Position numbers and translations under genes: made by a program
Assembly (NCBI RefSeq): GCF_900110765.1
Contig: NZ_FOEO01000014.1
Location: 1-64,000, forward strand
Reading direction: 5' to 3'
Source: Pseudomonas sp. NFACC02
GTDB lineage: Bacteria > Pseudomonadota > Gammaproteobacteria > Pseudomonadales > Pseudomonadaceae
Length of the DNA: 64,000 nucleotides
Notes under the pieces: generated by a model
What the model was told of the DNA's origin: nothing
Seen by the model: the letters and a program-made list of their open reading frames with translations, nothing else
The model's database searches: none
Shown here: positions 15,992-24,802 of the stretch, one piece after another
Position numbering within the stretch: position 1 is the stretch's first letter
Layout of the letters: the number at the start of each line of letters is the position of its first letter

Positions 15992-18028
15992 ATGAAAAAC
16001 GATCCGCTACTTCAGCCATACCAGCTCAAGCACCTGACCCTCAGAAACCGCATCATTACCACCTCTCATGAGCCGGCCTATGCAGAAGACGGCATGCCCA
16101 AGAAGTTGTATCGCGCCTATCACGTCGAACGCGCCAAGGCTGGCATCGCCATGACCATGACTGCGGGCTCGGCTGCCATCTCCAGAGACAGTCCGCCCGT
16201 GTTCAATAACGTTCTGGCTTACAAGGACGAAGTCGTTGGCTGGATGAAGGACCTCGTGGATGAGTGCCATGAACACGGTGCTGCCGTGATGATCCAGCTC
16301 ACCCACCTTGGGCGCCGCACGCGATGGGATAAAGGGGACTGGCTTCCTGCGGTGTCTTCCTCGCACAGCCGCGAACCCGCCCACCGCTCGTTCCCCAAAC
16401 GCATTGAGCACTGGGATATCGAGCGCATCATCAAGGACTACGCAGACGCGGCAGAGCGGATGCACGCTGCCGGTCTGGACGGGATCGAACTGCAAGCCTA
16501 TGGCCATTTGATGGATCAATTCTGGTCGCCGCTGACCAACACCCTGGACAGCCCTTATGGGGGATCGCTTGAGAACAGGCTGAACTTCACCTTCGATGTG
16601 TTGACGGCGATCCGCAAGCGCGTCGGCAATGAGTTCATCGTTGGCATCCGCTATACCGCCGATGAAATCATTCCCGGTGGCATCACCAAAGAGGACGGCC
16701 TTTCCATCTCGCAGCAATTGAAAAACAGCGGAATGGTCGACTTCCTCAATGTCATTCGTGGTCATCTGGAGACGGACGCCGGGCTGACCGACATCATTCC
16801 AATCCAGGGGATGAGAAACGCCCCGCATCTGGCGTTTGCCGGAGAAGTGAAGTCGCTGACAGGCTTTCCAACGTTCCATGCGGCGAAGATCCCGGATGTT
16901 GCCACCGCACGGCATGCGATCGCTTCAGGACTGATCGATATGGTCGGCATGACCCGAGCACACATGACCGACCCGCACATCGTGCGCAAGATCATCGAAG
17001 GCAGGGAAGACGACATCCGCCCCTGCGTCGGAGCGAACTACTGCCTTGACCGGATTTACCATGGGGGCGCTGCATTCTGTATTCACAACGCCGCGACCGG
17101 TCGCGAGACGACCATGCCCCATGACATTCCCAAGGCGAGCGTCAGGAAAAAGATCGTCGTCGTCGGCGCCGGCCCCGGCGGCCTTGAGGCGGCCAGAGTG
17201 GCGGGAGAGCGTGGCCACGAAGTCGTGGTCTATGAAGTCGCTGACAAACCGGGTGGCCAGGTGCGCCTCACCGCGCAATCGGAACGCCGCAAGGAAATGA
17301 TCAGCATCATTGACTGGCGTATGGCGCAATGTGAGCGTCTGGGGGTGAAGTTTCATTTCAACACATGGGCGGACAGGCAAATCATCACGGACGAAACGCC
17401 TGACGTCGTCATCGTAGCGACCGGGGGCCTGCCTCATACGGAGGTGCTCGAAGCGGGTAACGAACTGGTCGTATCGACGTGGGACATCATTTCCGGCGAC
17501 GTCAAACCTGGAAAGAACGTCCTTGTCTTCGATGACGCGGGCGACCATGCGGGCCTGCAAGCGGCAGAGGTCATCGCGAAGTCTGGCGCGCGGACTGAAG
17601 TCATGACGCCTGACCGGGCCTTCGCACCGGAAGTCATGGGCATGAACCTGGTGCCCTACATGCGCAGCCTTCAAAAGCTCGACACGGTGTTCACCGTGAC
17701 CTACCGACTAAAGTCCGTTGAGCGAAACGGGGACACTTTGCGGGCAAACATCGGTACGGACTATAGCGAGCTCAACAAAATCCAGGAGTACGACCAGATC
17801 GTCATCAACCACGGGACGATTCCGCTCGACGAACTCTACTTCGAACTCGCGCCACTGGCAGTGAATGAAGGCGCGGTGGAGTACATGGATTTGATCGCCG
17901 GCAACCCACAAAACATCAAAACCAACGCACAGGGGACCTTTCAGCTGTTTCGGATCGGTGATGCTGTTTCAGCCCGAAATACCCATGCGGCCATCTACGA
18001 CGCCCTGCGCATCGTGAAAGACCTTTAA
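15992..18028 (+). CDS. OYE-type flavin / Fe-S / Rossmann oxidoreductase (DgcA/StcD/trimethylamine-dehydrogenase family)
   Basis: 678 residues. An N-terminal FMN TIM barrel of the Old Yellow Enzyme type spans about 5-340. A cluster-binding loop and then an NAD(P)/FAD-type Rossmann region (GAGPGG at 392-397) run to the end. The architecture and length match dimethylglycine and N-methylproline demethylases (DgcA, StcD) and trimethylamine dehydrogenase, which oxidatively remove N-methyl groups. The cluster loop has Cys345, Cys351 and Cys363, but residue 348, normally the second Cys, is Ala. It is the first gene of an operon with a DddP-like enzyme and an importer. A methylated amine or betaine substrate is inferred. 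Confidence 0.8.
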   Translation: MKNDPLLQPYQLKHLTLRNRIITTSHEPAYAEDGMPKKLYRAYHVERAKAGIAMTMTAGSAAISRDSPPVFNNVLAYKDEVVGWMKDLVDECHEHGAAVMIQLTHLGRRTRWDKGDWLPAVSSSHSREPAHRSFPKRIEHWDIERIIKDYADAAERMHAAGLDGIELQAYGHLMDQFWSPLTNTLDSPYGGSLENRLNFTFDVLTAIRKRVGNEFIVGIRYTADEIIPGGITKEDGLSISQQLKNSGMVDFLNVIRGHLETDAGLTDIIPIQGMRNAPHLAFAGEVKSLTGFPTFHAAKIPDVATARHAIASGLIDMVGMTRAHMTDPHIVRKIIEGREDDIRPCVGANYCLDRIYHGGAAFCIHNAATGRETTMPHDIPKASVRKKIVVVGAGPGGLEAARVAGERGHEVVVYEVADKPGGQVRLTAQSERRKEMISIIDWRMAQCERLGVKFHFNTWADRQIITDETPDVVIVATGGLPHTEVLEAGNELVVSTWDIISGDVKPGKNVLVFDDAGDHAGLQAAEVIAKSGARTEVMTPDRAFAPEVMGMNLVPYMRSLQKLDTVFTVTYRLKSVERNGDTLRANIGTDYSELNKIQEYDQIVINHGTIPLDELYFELAPLAVNEGAVEYMDLIAGNPQNIKTNAQGTFQLFRIGDAVSARNTHAAIYDALRIVKDL

Positions 18029-18098
18029 CCATTACTGAAACTGACTTTGTTAAGTGCCAGCGCGTGCCTGACATCGTTTATCACCGTGCGAGGTTTTC

Positions 18099-19406
18099 AT
18101 GAACAGTGGTCTTTTCCATGCGAAAAATTTAACCGTGGCGGATGAAAGCGAACTCATCTTTCGAGATGACCCCAGTGTCAGTGGTTATTCGTTGGCGGGA
18201 GTCGACTCAGGATTACTCGGCGCCTACGCGGAGATCGATCGAAAAAAACTTCGCACTTACCGCCTGGAGCGCATCAGAGAACAGCTGAGGCTGAATGACT
18301 ACGCGGGAGTGCTGCTGGCAGACCCGGTGAACATCCGCTATGCAACCGACACTAACAATCTCGGTCTTTGGGTGATGCATTCGCCCAGCCGCTATGTGTT
18401 CGTTGCGACCGAAGGGCCGGTCATTCTTTTTGACTTCACCAGCAGCAAGCACAACAGCACACATGTAGAGACCATCGATGAGATACGCCCCGCTACACCG
18501 TGGCTGTACTTTCTGGCGGGGCCTCGTGTCGATGAAAAAGCGGCATTGTGGGCCAAAGAAATGGCTGACCTCGTCAAACAACACGGTGGCGGCAACTGTC
18601 GATTGGCTGTCGACCGTTGCGACCCGTGGGGCGCCGAGAAGATCAAGGCTCAGGGTATTGAGTTGTTCGATGCCCAACCGCTGATGGAACAGGCGAGACT
18701 GATCAAATCCGCTGAAGAGATCCAGAGCCACAGAGTATCGATGGGCGTGTGTGATCTTGCCATTGCCCGGATGAGGGCCAGCCTGGTCCCGGGTATCACC
18801 GAGAATCAGCTCTGGAGCATTCTGCATGGCACTAACGTGGCCCAAGGGGGCGAGTGGGCTGAAAGCCGCCTCTTAAGCTCTGGCCATCGCACCAACCCGT
18901 GGTTCCAGGATGCCACTGACAAAGTCATCGAAGCGGGCGAGATGGTGTGTTTCGACACCGACATGGTTGGCCCGGGAGGCTACCTCTCGGACATCTCGCG
19001 CAGTTTTGTGTGCCCAGGAAAATCGCCTACCGGTTACCAGCGTTCGCTGATGCAGACTGCCGCCGACCAAATCAGCCACAACACAGGGCTGCTGCGGCCT
19101 GGATTGACCTTTCGGGACTTCGCTGAGCAGTGCTGGCCGGTACCGCACAAGTATGAACACAACCGCTACATGATGATGCTCCACGGCGTGGGACTGGTGG
19201 ATGAATACCCCAGCGTGGCGTATGCGGTGGACTTTTCCGAATGGGGTTACGACGGCGTGTTTCAGGAGAACATGGTGGTTTCGGTCGAGAGTTACATCGG
19301 GGAAGAAGGTGGCCGCGAAGGGGTAAAGCTGGAAGAACAGGTACTCATTTCTGCCAGCGGCGCGGTCAAGCTGTCGAGTACGCCGCTGGTGGATACCTAT
19401 CGTTAA
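18099..19406 (+). CDS. M24-fold enzyme with DMSP-lyase DddP residue set (DddP-like)
   Basis: 435 residues with the creatinase N domain and the pita-bread M24 domain. The M24 region carries Asp286, Asp288, Asp298, His362, Glu397 and Glu412 (metal set), plus Tyr357 and Asp368. As I recall the Ruegeria DddP structure work, its metal ligands are D295, D297, D307, H371, E406 and E421, with Y366 and D377 in the active site. Each of these eight equals a residue here plus nine. Stretches such as GGEWAESRLLSSGHRTNPWFQ also resemble DddP closely. DddP cleaves dimethylsulfoniopropionate to dimethyl sulfide and acrylate. It follows the demethylase gene by 70 bases and precedes the importer by 62. An alternative is a related lyase or peptidase acting on another betaine or an N-methylproline derivative. 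Confidence 0.72.
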   Translation: MNSGLFHAKNLTVADESELIFRDDPSVSGYSLAGVDSGLLGAYAEIDRKKLRTYRLERIREQLRLNDYAGVLLADPVNIRYATDTNNLGLWVMHSPSRYVFVATEGPVILFDFTSSKHNSTHVETIDEIRPATPWLYFLAGPRVDEKAALWAKEMADLVKQHGGGNCRLAVDRCDPWGAEKIKAQGIELFDAQPLMEQARLIKSAEEIQSHRVSMGVCDLAIARMRASLVPGITENQLWSILHGTNVAQGGEWAESRLLSSGHRTNPWFQDATDKVIEAGEMVCFDTDMVGPGGYLSDISRSFVCPGKSPTGYQRSLMQTAADQISHNTGLLRPGLTFRDFAEQCWPVPHKYEHNRYMMMLHGVGLVDEYPSVAYAVDFSEWGYDGVFQENMVVSVESYIGEEGGREGVKLEEQVLISASGAVKLSSTPLVDTYR

Positions 19407-19468
19407 AAGAGACTTCTGCATTCAACTGAGGAGTGCAGGCACTCGATAGTCGAACAGGATGAGCAGAA

Positions 19469-20269
19469 ATGAGCGCAGCGACAAAGCTTTCCTCCGTCCC
19501 GGCACCTGTCACACGGCCAGACATTCCCTTCTTGAAGGTCGAGTCTCTTTACAAGAATTTCGGACCTTATGAAATTCTCAAAGACGTGACCTTTGAGATG
19601 GCAAAGGGCGAAGTGGTGGCGATCATCGGGCCAAGCGGCTCCGGAAAAAGCACCCTGCTTCGCTGTATCAACCAGCTTGAACCCCCCACCAAAGGCCGAG
19701 TGGTCATGGATGACATCGTCCTCGACGCAGAGCAGCCGACGCCGCGCCCAGCGTTGCTGAAACTTCGTCGTAGGATCGGGATGGTTTTTCAGTCGTTCAA
19801 TCTGTTTCCCCACATGACCGTACTGCAGAACGTCAGCCTCGCTCAGGTCAGGACGATGGGGCGTTCCTGGAAGCAGGCCGACGAGCGTTCAATGACGCTG
19901 CTGGATCGCGTAGGCCTGGCAGACAAAGCGAAACTTTATCCATCGCGGTGCTCCGGTGGCCAACAGCAGCGCATAGCGATCGCACGGGCCCTGGCGTTAG
20001 AGCCTGAACTCATGCTGTTCGATGAACCGACATCGGCGCTCGATCCGGAGCTGGGCCTGGAAGTATTGGCCGTCATGAAAGAGTTGGCACGTGAAGGCAT
20101 GTCGATGATCGTTGTCACCCATGAGATGCACTTTGCCGAGACCGTATCCGACCGTGTGGTGGTGATGGCAGACGGCAGGATCATTGAGCAAGGACCCAGC
20201 GTGGACGTCATGCGGTTTCCTACACATGATCGCGTCATAAAGTTCCTGCGCGCGGTGAGGGACCGATAA
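19469..20269 (+). CDS. ABC importer ATPase, polar amino acid family (GlnQ/HisP-like)
   Basis: 266 residues. The Walker A motif is GPSGSGKST, the Q-loop lies in MVFQSFNLFPH, Walker B is LMLFDEPTSALDPE and the switch His is in VVTHEMHF. The signature motif reads CSGGQQQR rather than LSGGQ. An extension of about 22 residues precedes the domain. The stop TAA shares its last A with the ATG of the next gene. It energises uptake by the two permeases that follow. Confidence 0.9.
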   Translation: MSAATKLSSVPAPVTRPDIPFLKVESLYKNFGPYEILKDVTFEMAKGEVVAIIGPSGSGKSTLLRCINQLEPPTKGRVVMDDIVLDAEQPTPRPALLKLRRRIGMVFQSFNLFPHMTVLQNVSLAQVRTMGRSWKQADERSMTLLDRVGLADKAKLYPSRCSGGQQQRIAIARALALEPELMLFDEPTSALDPELGLEVLAVMKELAREGMSMIVVTHEMHFAETVSDRVVVMADGRIIEQGPSVDVMRFPTHDRVIKFLRAVRDR

Positions 20270-20910
20270 TGCTCCAGATTCTGGCAGCCCTGCTGGACGG
20301 GGTTCTCTGGACGATCTGCGTCACGCTGGGAGCCTTCGCCATAGGTATCGTGCTTGGCGCTCCACTCTGTGCAATGAGGTGTGCCAGAACCCCGGTACTG
20401 AGGTTTGTTGCGCTCAACCTTGTCCTGATTCTGCGTTCGATTCCGCCCATCGTATGGCTGTTCTTCATATTCTTCGGAATCGGCGGCGGGTTTATCGAAG
20501 TCTCGCCGCTGGCTGCGGCCATGCTGGGTCTGGGGCTGATCACGGCAGCACAAATGTCAGAGGTCTACAGAGGGGCGTTGGGATCGATATCGCCCGGCCA
20601 ATATGAAGCCGCCCACGTTTTAAACCTGAGCCCTCTGCAGCGTTTTAAAGACGTGATTTTTCCGCAGATGTTCCGGATCGTGATCCCGTCCGCGGCGACC
20701 TACCTGATCGGTCTGCTCAAGGACTCGGCAGTGGCTTCAACCATTGGTGTCAACGACATTACCTTCCAGGCGTATCAGGCGACGCAGCAGACGTTCAAAG
20801 GGCTGCAGATCTACTCCATGGCCGCCCTCTTATATTTGGCAATGAGCCTGCCGATTGCTTTCTTTTCCCGGTGGATTGGATTCAGGTTAGCGCAGAGGAT
20901 TGCCCGATGA
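20269..20910 (+). CDS. ABC importer permease, HisM/GlnP type
   Basis: 213 residues with about five membrane segments. The EAA-loop motif (EVYRGALGSISPGQYEAAHVLNLSPLQRF) contacts the ATPase. Its start codon overlaps the ATPase stop by one base and its own stop overlaps the next ATG (ATGA), showing translational coupling. Confidence 0.88.
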   Translation: MLQILAALLDGVLWTICVTLGAFAIGIVLGAPLCAMRCARTPVLRFVALNLVLILRSIPPIVWLFFIFFGIGGGFIEVSPLAAAMLGLGLITAAQMSEVYRGALGSISPGQYEAAHVLNLSPLQRFKDVIFPQMFRIVIPSAATYLIGLLKDSAVASTIGVNDITFQAYQATQQTFKGLQIYSMAALLYLAMSLPIAFFSRWIGFRLAQRIAR

Positions 20911-21575
20911 TCACGATTGTTTCCATGTGGGCCGAATGGTTTCCCAGTTTATGGAAGGGTTTCATCCTGTCCCTGCAAGTCACAGCGATCAGCTTGATCA
21001 TAGGCATCAGCCTTGGCCTCGTGTTTGCGGTGGGCGTGTCGTCCAGATCGATGGTCATTAAATCGTTGACTCTGTTCTTCGTGGAACTTGGACGCGGGGC
21101 GCCTGCCCTGATACTCCTTCAATATTTCTACTTTGGCTTGCCCAGCGCTGGCATCACGCTCAGCTCCTTTTGGGCTGCGGCCATTGCCCTCGCGTACTGC
21201 ACCGGCGCTTATACAAGTGAAATCATTCGAGGCGGCATGGAAGCGATCGATATCGGACAAAAAGAGGCGTCCGAAGTCATTGGGCTGACAACGATGGACT
21301 CGTTGAGGTTCGTCATACTTCCGCAAGCGCTGAAAATTGCGATTCCGTCGCTTCTGGGGTTCTCGATCATGATGTTCCAGGCGTCCTCATTATGTTTCAC
21401 CATCGCATTGCCGGAAATGGTGAGCAAAGCTTCTGCCATTGGCTCCGCGACCTTCGAGTACATGCCGGTTCTGACACTTGCGGGACTGATGTACGCAGCA
21501 GTGTGCCTGCCCGCAACCCTCATTGTAGGGACACTGGAAAAAAGGCTGGCGAAGAACCAGTCCTCTCAAAGCTGA
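20907..21575 (+). CDS. ABC importer permease, HisQ/GlnP type
   Basis: 222 residues from the ATG at 20907, which overlaps the preceding stop as ATGA; an in-frame start 36 bases upstream would overlap deeply and is unlikely. About five membrane segments are seen, and the EAA loop reads GGMEAIDIGQKEASEVIGLTTMDSLRF. It forms the heterodimeric membrane channel with the previous permease. Confidence 0.88.
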   Translation: MITIVSMWAEWFPSLWKGFILSLQVTAISLIIGISLGLVFAVGVSSRSMVIKSLTLFFVELGRGAPALILLQYFYFGLPSAGITLSSFWAAAIALAYCTGAYTSEIIRGGMEAIDIGQKEASEVIGLTTMDSLRFVILPQALKIAIPSLLGFSIMMFQASSLCFTIALPEMVSKASAIGSATFEYMPVLTLAGLMYAAVCLPATLIVGTLEKRLAKNQSSQS

Positions 21576-21620
21576 TAACTGCCGGTTGTTCTCAATTTAA
21601 TAACCCGTCTGGTGGATACG

Positions 21621-22457
21621 ATGGCAACGATGAAAATGAACTCGAAACGCCTCGCTCTTTCGGTCGTCCTGACCGTGACCGCGTCTCAGGTAGTGGCCGC
21701 GGACTGCGTTCCCGCGCACACGTTCGAGACGCTGACACCCCACGTGCTGACCGTAGCGGCGTGGTCGTTTCCGCCGTATTCGATTCCGGGCGCGGGCACC
21801 AAACTGAGCGGTGTGGATGGCGAAATAATCAAACGCATCGCAGAGAAGGAATGCCTGACAATCAAGACCACTGCGCTCGACCCTGCTGCGGTGATCCAGT
21901 CGGTGGTAGCAAAGCGGGCGGATGTCGGCATTGGGGATTGGTATCGGACGGCCGAACGTAACAAGATACTGGGACTGACGGCTCCGATCTATCTGGACGT
22001 CATGGGCATTATCTCTAAAGACGGCGTTACGAAGGTCGCAGACCTTGAAGGCAAACGTGTCGGTACGGTGCAGGGTTACTTATGGGTTCCCGATCTGCAA
22101 AAGGTTTTCGGGGATAACCTGGTGCTGTATCCCAACCCGGTCGCGATGGCGCAAGACCTGGCGTCCAATCGCCTCGATGCGGGTGCCGACAGCTATGCAG
22201 TCGCCATCGCTGCACAGCAGAAAGGCGGCTTTTCCGGCTACACGATAACGGTGTCCGAACCCGACTCCCGGGTGAAGGCCTCATTGGAACCTGGCCAGAC
22301 GGCATTCGCTTACACCAAAGGCAACGCCGCTCTGGGAGAGGCCTTGTCTGCCGATATCGATGCGATGCATAAAAGTGGTGAAATCAAAAAAATACTGAAG
22401 AGTTTCGGCTTATCTGAAGATGCGTCTGAAGTGGGCACACCTCGTTTAGTGGAGTGA
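21621..22457 (+). CDS. Periplasmic solute-binding protein, family 3 type
   Basis: 278 residues from the ATG at 21621, which has GGTGG five bases upstream. An Ala-rich signal peptide ends near VVA-AD. The mature protein has the two-lobe family 3 pattern (VAAWSFPPYSIPG ... GVDGEIIKRIAEKE ... GKRVGTVQGYLWVPDL ... ASNRLDAGADSYAVA). Trp and Phe in the WSFPP stretch are candidates for a cation-pi box for a quaternary ammonium ligand, but this is inference. It is the last gene of the operon. Confidence 0.87.
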   Translation: MATMKMNSKRLALSVVLTVTASQVVAADCVPAHTFETLTPHVLTVAAWSFPPYSIPGAGTKLSGVDGEIIKRIAEKECLTIKTTALDPAAVIQSVVAKRADVGIGDWYRTAERNKILGLTAPIYLDVMGIISKDGVTKVADLEGKRVGTVQGYLWVPDLQKVFGDNLVLYPNPVAMAQDLASNRLDAGADSYAVAIAAQQKGGFSGYTITVSEPDSRVKASLEPGQTAFAYTKGNAALGEALSADIDAMHKSGEIKKILKSFGLSEDASEVGTPRLVE

Positions 22458-22471
22458 ATCGCTGCTTCTAG

Positions 22472-22503
22472 AGTGGCTGGCGTTCATACGAAAGCCAGCC
22501 ACT
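22472..22503 (+). terminator. Terminator hairpin between the importer operon and dsbS
   Basis: AGTGGCTGGC and GCCAGCCACT pair perfectly over ten bases around a 12-base loop. The hairpin begins 15 bases past the binding-protein stop codon and is followed by TTCACCCTT. It lies between convergent genes. Confidence 0.65.
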
Positions 22504-22548
22504 TCACCCTTCACTCAAACGTTGTTCAAAGCGCAACGGCGAAAGTGC

Positions 22549-23877
22549 TCAGGTTGGCATGCGCCGCAGCGGCATGCTCAACGCCACCCGCAACCCGTCG
22601 CTGCGGCTGTCGAACCTCAACGAACACGCACACCGCTGAACGATGGCCTGAACGATCGCCAACCCGAGCCCGGCGCCAGGACTTTTGCCATTGCGCCAGA
22701 AGCGCTGGGTCAGCTTGTCCAGGTCGGGTTCCGGAATGCCGGGGCCATAATCACGGACCCGGAAATGTGCCTGACCGTCGAACGTCTCCAGACTCAACTC
22801 CACTCGCGCACCGGGTTGCGTGTGGCGCAACGCGTTATCCAGCAGATTACGCAGGGCCGCGACCGCCAGCGCCGCCGGCATTTCCACGGGCGCTGTGGAT
22901 AACCGTGACGGCAGAATCAGCTCGATACGCTCGCCATCGCCGTGGCAGGCATCGTGAATCGCCAGCCGCGCAACCTTCTCGGCATCACACTGCACGCCAT
23001 CGTCGAACGAAAGACTGCCCTCCACCCGCGCCAGCAACAGAAGCTGCTCGAGGGTGCGGTGCATGCGGTCCGCGCCCTCTTCGGCATGTGCAAGTGCCGT
23101 GTCGCGCTTCTCTCCCTCGGTCATGCGCGCCACTTGCAGATGGGTCTTGATCGCCGTCAGCGGGCTGCGCAATTCGTGCGCCGCATCACCGGTCAGCCTG
23201 CGCTCGCGCTCAAGCGTCTGGGCGATGCGCAGGAAAAGCTGATTCTGGCTCTTGAGCAGCGGCTGCAACTCACTCGGCAGGTTGGGCACATCCAGCGGCT
23301 CGACAGAGTCCGCGCTATGGCGGTTCAAGGCATCACGCATTCGATTGAGCGGTGCAAGCCCGCGACCAATGCCGAACCACACCAGAATCAAACTGCCGAA
23401 CAACGCCACCAGCACCGGCAGCGAGGCGGCCAGCAGTACCGAGCGGCCCAGCACGTCGCGTTCGATCTGGCGGTCCGCGGTGCTCACCCGCACGTCGCCG
23501 TGCATCATGGTGTACACGCGCCAGTGTTCGTTGTTGATCATCTGGTCGTGAAAACCGCTGGAATCCGCTCTCAACGGCTCGGCAGGCGAACTGTCGGTTC
23601 TGGCCAGCACCTGTCCACGCAACGAGCTGAGCTGACAGGCCATGCCGTTGGGAATCCCCAATTCCCCAGCGCGCAACGAACGGCCCTCGGCATCAGTGGG
23701 CATCTGAATCTGCTCCAGCAGCCCGGCAACCATACGCGCCGAGGCCTCGAGTCGCTGATCCAGTGACGCCATCATCTGCGCGCGCAGGTCACGCAGCATC
23801 CACGCAGCCGCCAACACCCAGATCACAATGAACGCCGAGCCCAGAATCAGGCTCAGGCGTGTTCTCAAACTCATCAT
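22549..23877 (-). CDS. dsbS: DsbS-like sensor histidine kinase
   Basis: 442 residues. A first membrane segment lies at 8-28 and a periplasmic sensor at about 30-145. A second segment (146-170) is followed by HAMP, the phospho-acceptor His234 in AAHELRSPL, and the N box and glycine boxes (DYGPGIP, GAGLGLAIV). Cys81 is the only Cys in the sensor domain. As I recall, the P. aeruginosa DsbS senses Cu(II) through a Cys at position 82, which fits this assignment. The start overlaps the stop of dsbR by four bases. Both genes are divergent from dsbD-dsbE-dsbG, as in P. aeruginosa. Confidence 0.82.
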   Translation of the reverse strand: MMSLRTRLSLILGSAFIVIWVLAAAWMLRDLRAQMMASLDQRLEASARMVAGLLEQIQMPTDAEGRSLRAGELGIPNGMACQLSSLRGQVLARTDSSPAEPLRADSSGFHDQMINNEHWRVYTMMHGDVRVSTADRQIERDVLGRSVLLAASLPVLVALFGSLILVWFGIGRGLAPLNRMRDALNRHSADSVEPLDVPNLPSELQPLLKSQNQLFLRIAQTLERERRLTGDAAHELRSPLTAIKTHLQVARMTEGEKRDTALAHAEEGADRMHRTLEQLLLLARVEGSLSFDDGVQCDAEKVARLAIHDACHGDGERIELILPSRLSTAPVEMPAALAVAALRNLLDNALRHTQPGARVELSLETFDGQAHFRVRDYGPGIPEPDLDKLTQRFWRNGKSPGAGLGLAIVQAIVQRCACSLRFDSRSDGLRVALSMPLRRMPT

Positions 23878-24557
23878 CCCTGTTGCTCCGGGGGTTCACT
23901 GGCCGGGCCAAGCCGATAGCCCAGGCCACGAACGGTTTCGATAATGCTGCCACCCAGCTTGCGCCTCAGGTGGTGGATATGAACGTTGAGCGCGTTGCTT
24001 TCGACCTCATCCCCAAAACCGTAGACACAGTCTTTGAGTTGTTCGCTGGACAGCACGCGCCCGTGGTTGTTGAGCAAAGCCTGAAGCAAGGCCTGCTCGC
24101 GCCGGGACAGGTCGACTGACTGGCCACTCAGACGGGTCTCGCGGCTGCTTGGATCGTAGGTCAGGGCGCCGTGCTCGATGACGTTGACGCTGCGCCCGGC
24201 CATGCGCCGGACAAGCGTGTGCAGGCGCGCGCTGAGCTCGCGAAGATCGAACGGTTTGAGCAGGTAGTCGTCGGCCCCCGCCTGCAGGCCATCGACCCGG
24301 TCGGTGACGGTATCCCGAGCGGTGAGGATCAGGACCGGAATGTCCGTACCATGATGGCGTAATTGACGCAGCAGCTTGAGCCCGTCTTCGTCTGGCAGAC
24401 CGAGGTCCAGCACCATCACATCGAAATGTGCTGCCGACAGCATGGCCCGTGCGGCCGCAGCAGTGGCGACGCGGTCCACGGTCAAGCCTTGGGCATCCAG
24501 ACCGGCCACAATGCCGCTGGCAATCAGGTCATCATCTTCACAGAGCAATACGTGCAT
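23874..24557 (-). CDS. dsbR: DsbR-like OmpR-family response regulator
   Basis: 227 residues. The receiver domain has the acidic pair E7-D8, phospho-acceptor Asp51 and Lys of LLKPFD. The C-terminal winged helix ends RRKLGGSIIETVRGLGYRL. The sequence type is QseB/PmrA-like. It probably activates the divergent dsbD operon through the direct repeat at 24740-24756 when DsbS signals copper or thiol stress. Confidence 0.84.
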   Translation of the reverse strand: MHVLLCEDDDLIASGIVAGLDAQGLTVDRVATAAAARAMLSAAHFDVMVLDLGLPDEDGLKLLRQLRHHGTDIPVLILTARDTVTDRVDGLQAGADDYLLKPFDLRELSARLHTLVRRMAGRSVNVIEHGALTYDPSSRETRLSGQSVDLSRREQALLQALLNNHGRVLSSEQLKDCVYGFGDEVESNALNVHIHHLRRKLGGSIIETVRGLGYRLGPASEPPEQQG

Positions 24558-24739
24558 GACAGGCCTCGAAGAAAAGGCGATTGAAACAACGCGGGATTAA
24601 CGGCGGATTATGCACCAATGCCAGCTCGTCAGACGCGGTGCGTGCTAACGCCTCAGGGGCACACTTTGCGTCAGCCTGTTTCGAGTGGCTGCGTTTTGAA
24701 CCAGCGCTGTAGGGAAGCATGAAAACGAACAATCGAATC

Positions 24740-24756
24740 GTTAATAACGTCTTAAT
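24740..24756 (+). promoter_or_regulatory. Direct-repeat box for the DsbR-type response regulator
   Basis: GTTAAT-aacgt-CTTAAT, two half-sites eleven bases apart, 47 bases before the dsbD start. It matches the PmrA/QseB-type arrangement (CTTAAT-N5-CTTAAT) and also the form TTA-N8-TTAA that I recall for DsbR of P. aeruginosa. It is the only such repeat I see in the 245-base divergent gap. Confidence 0.6.
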
Positions 24757-24802
24757 CACCGTTGGCCACTCTTCGCTCATTCATGATCTGTAAGGTGTGC
24801 GT

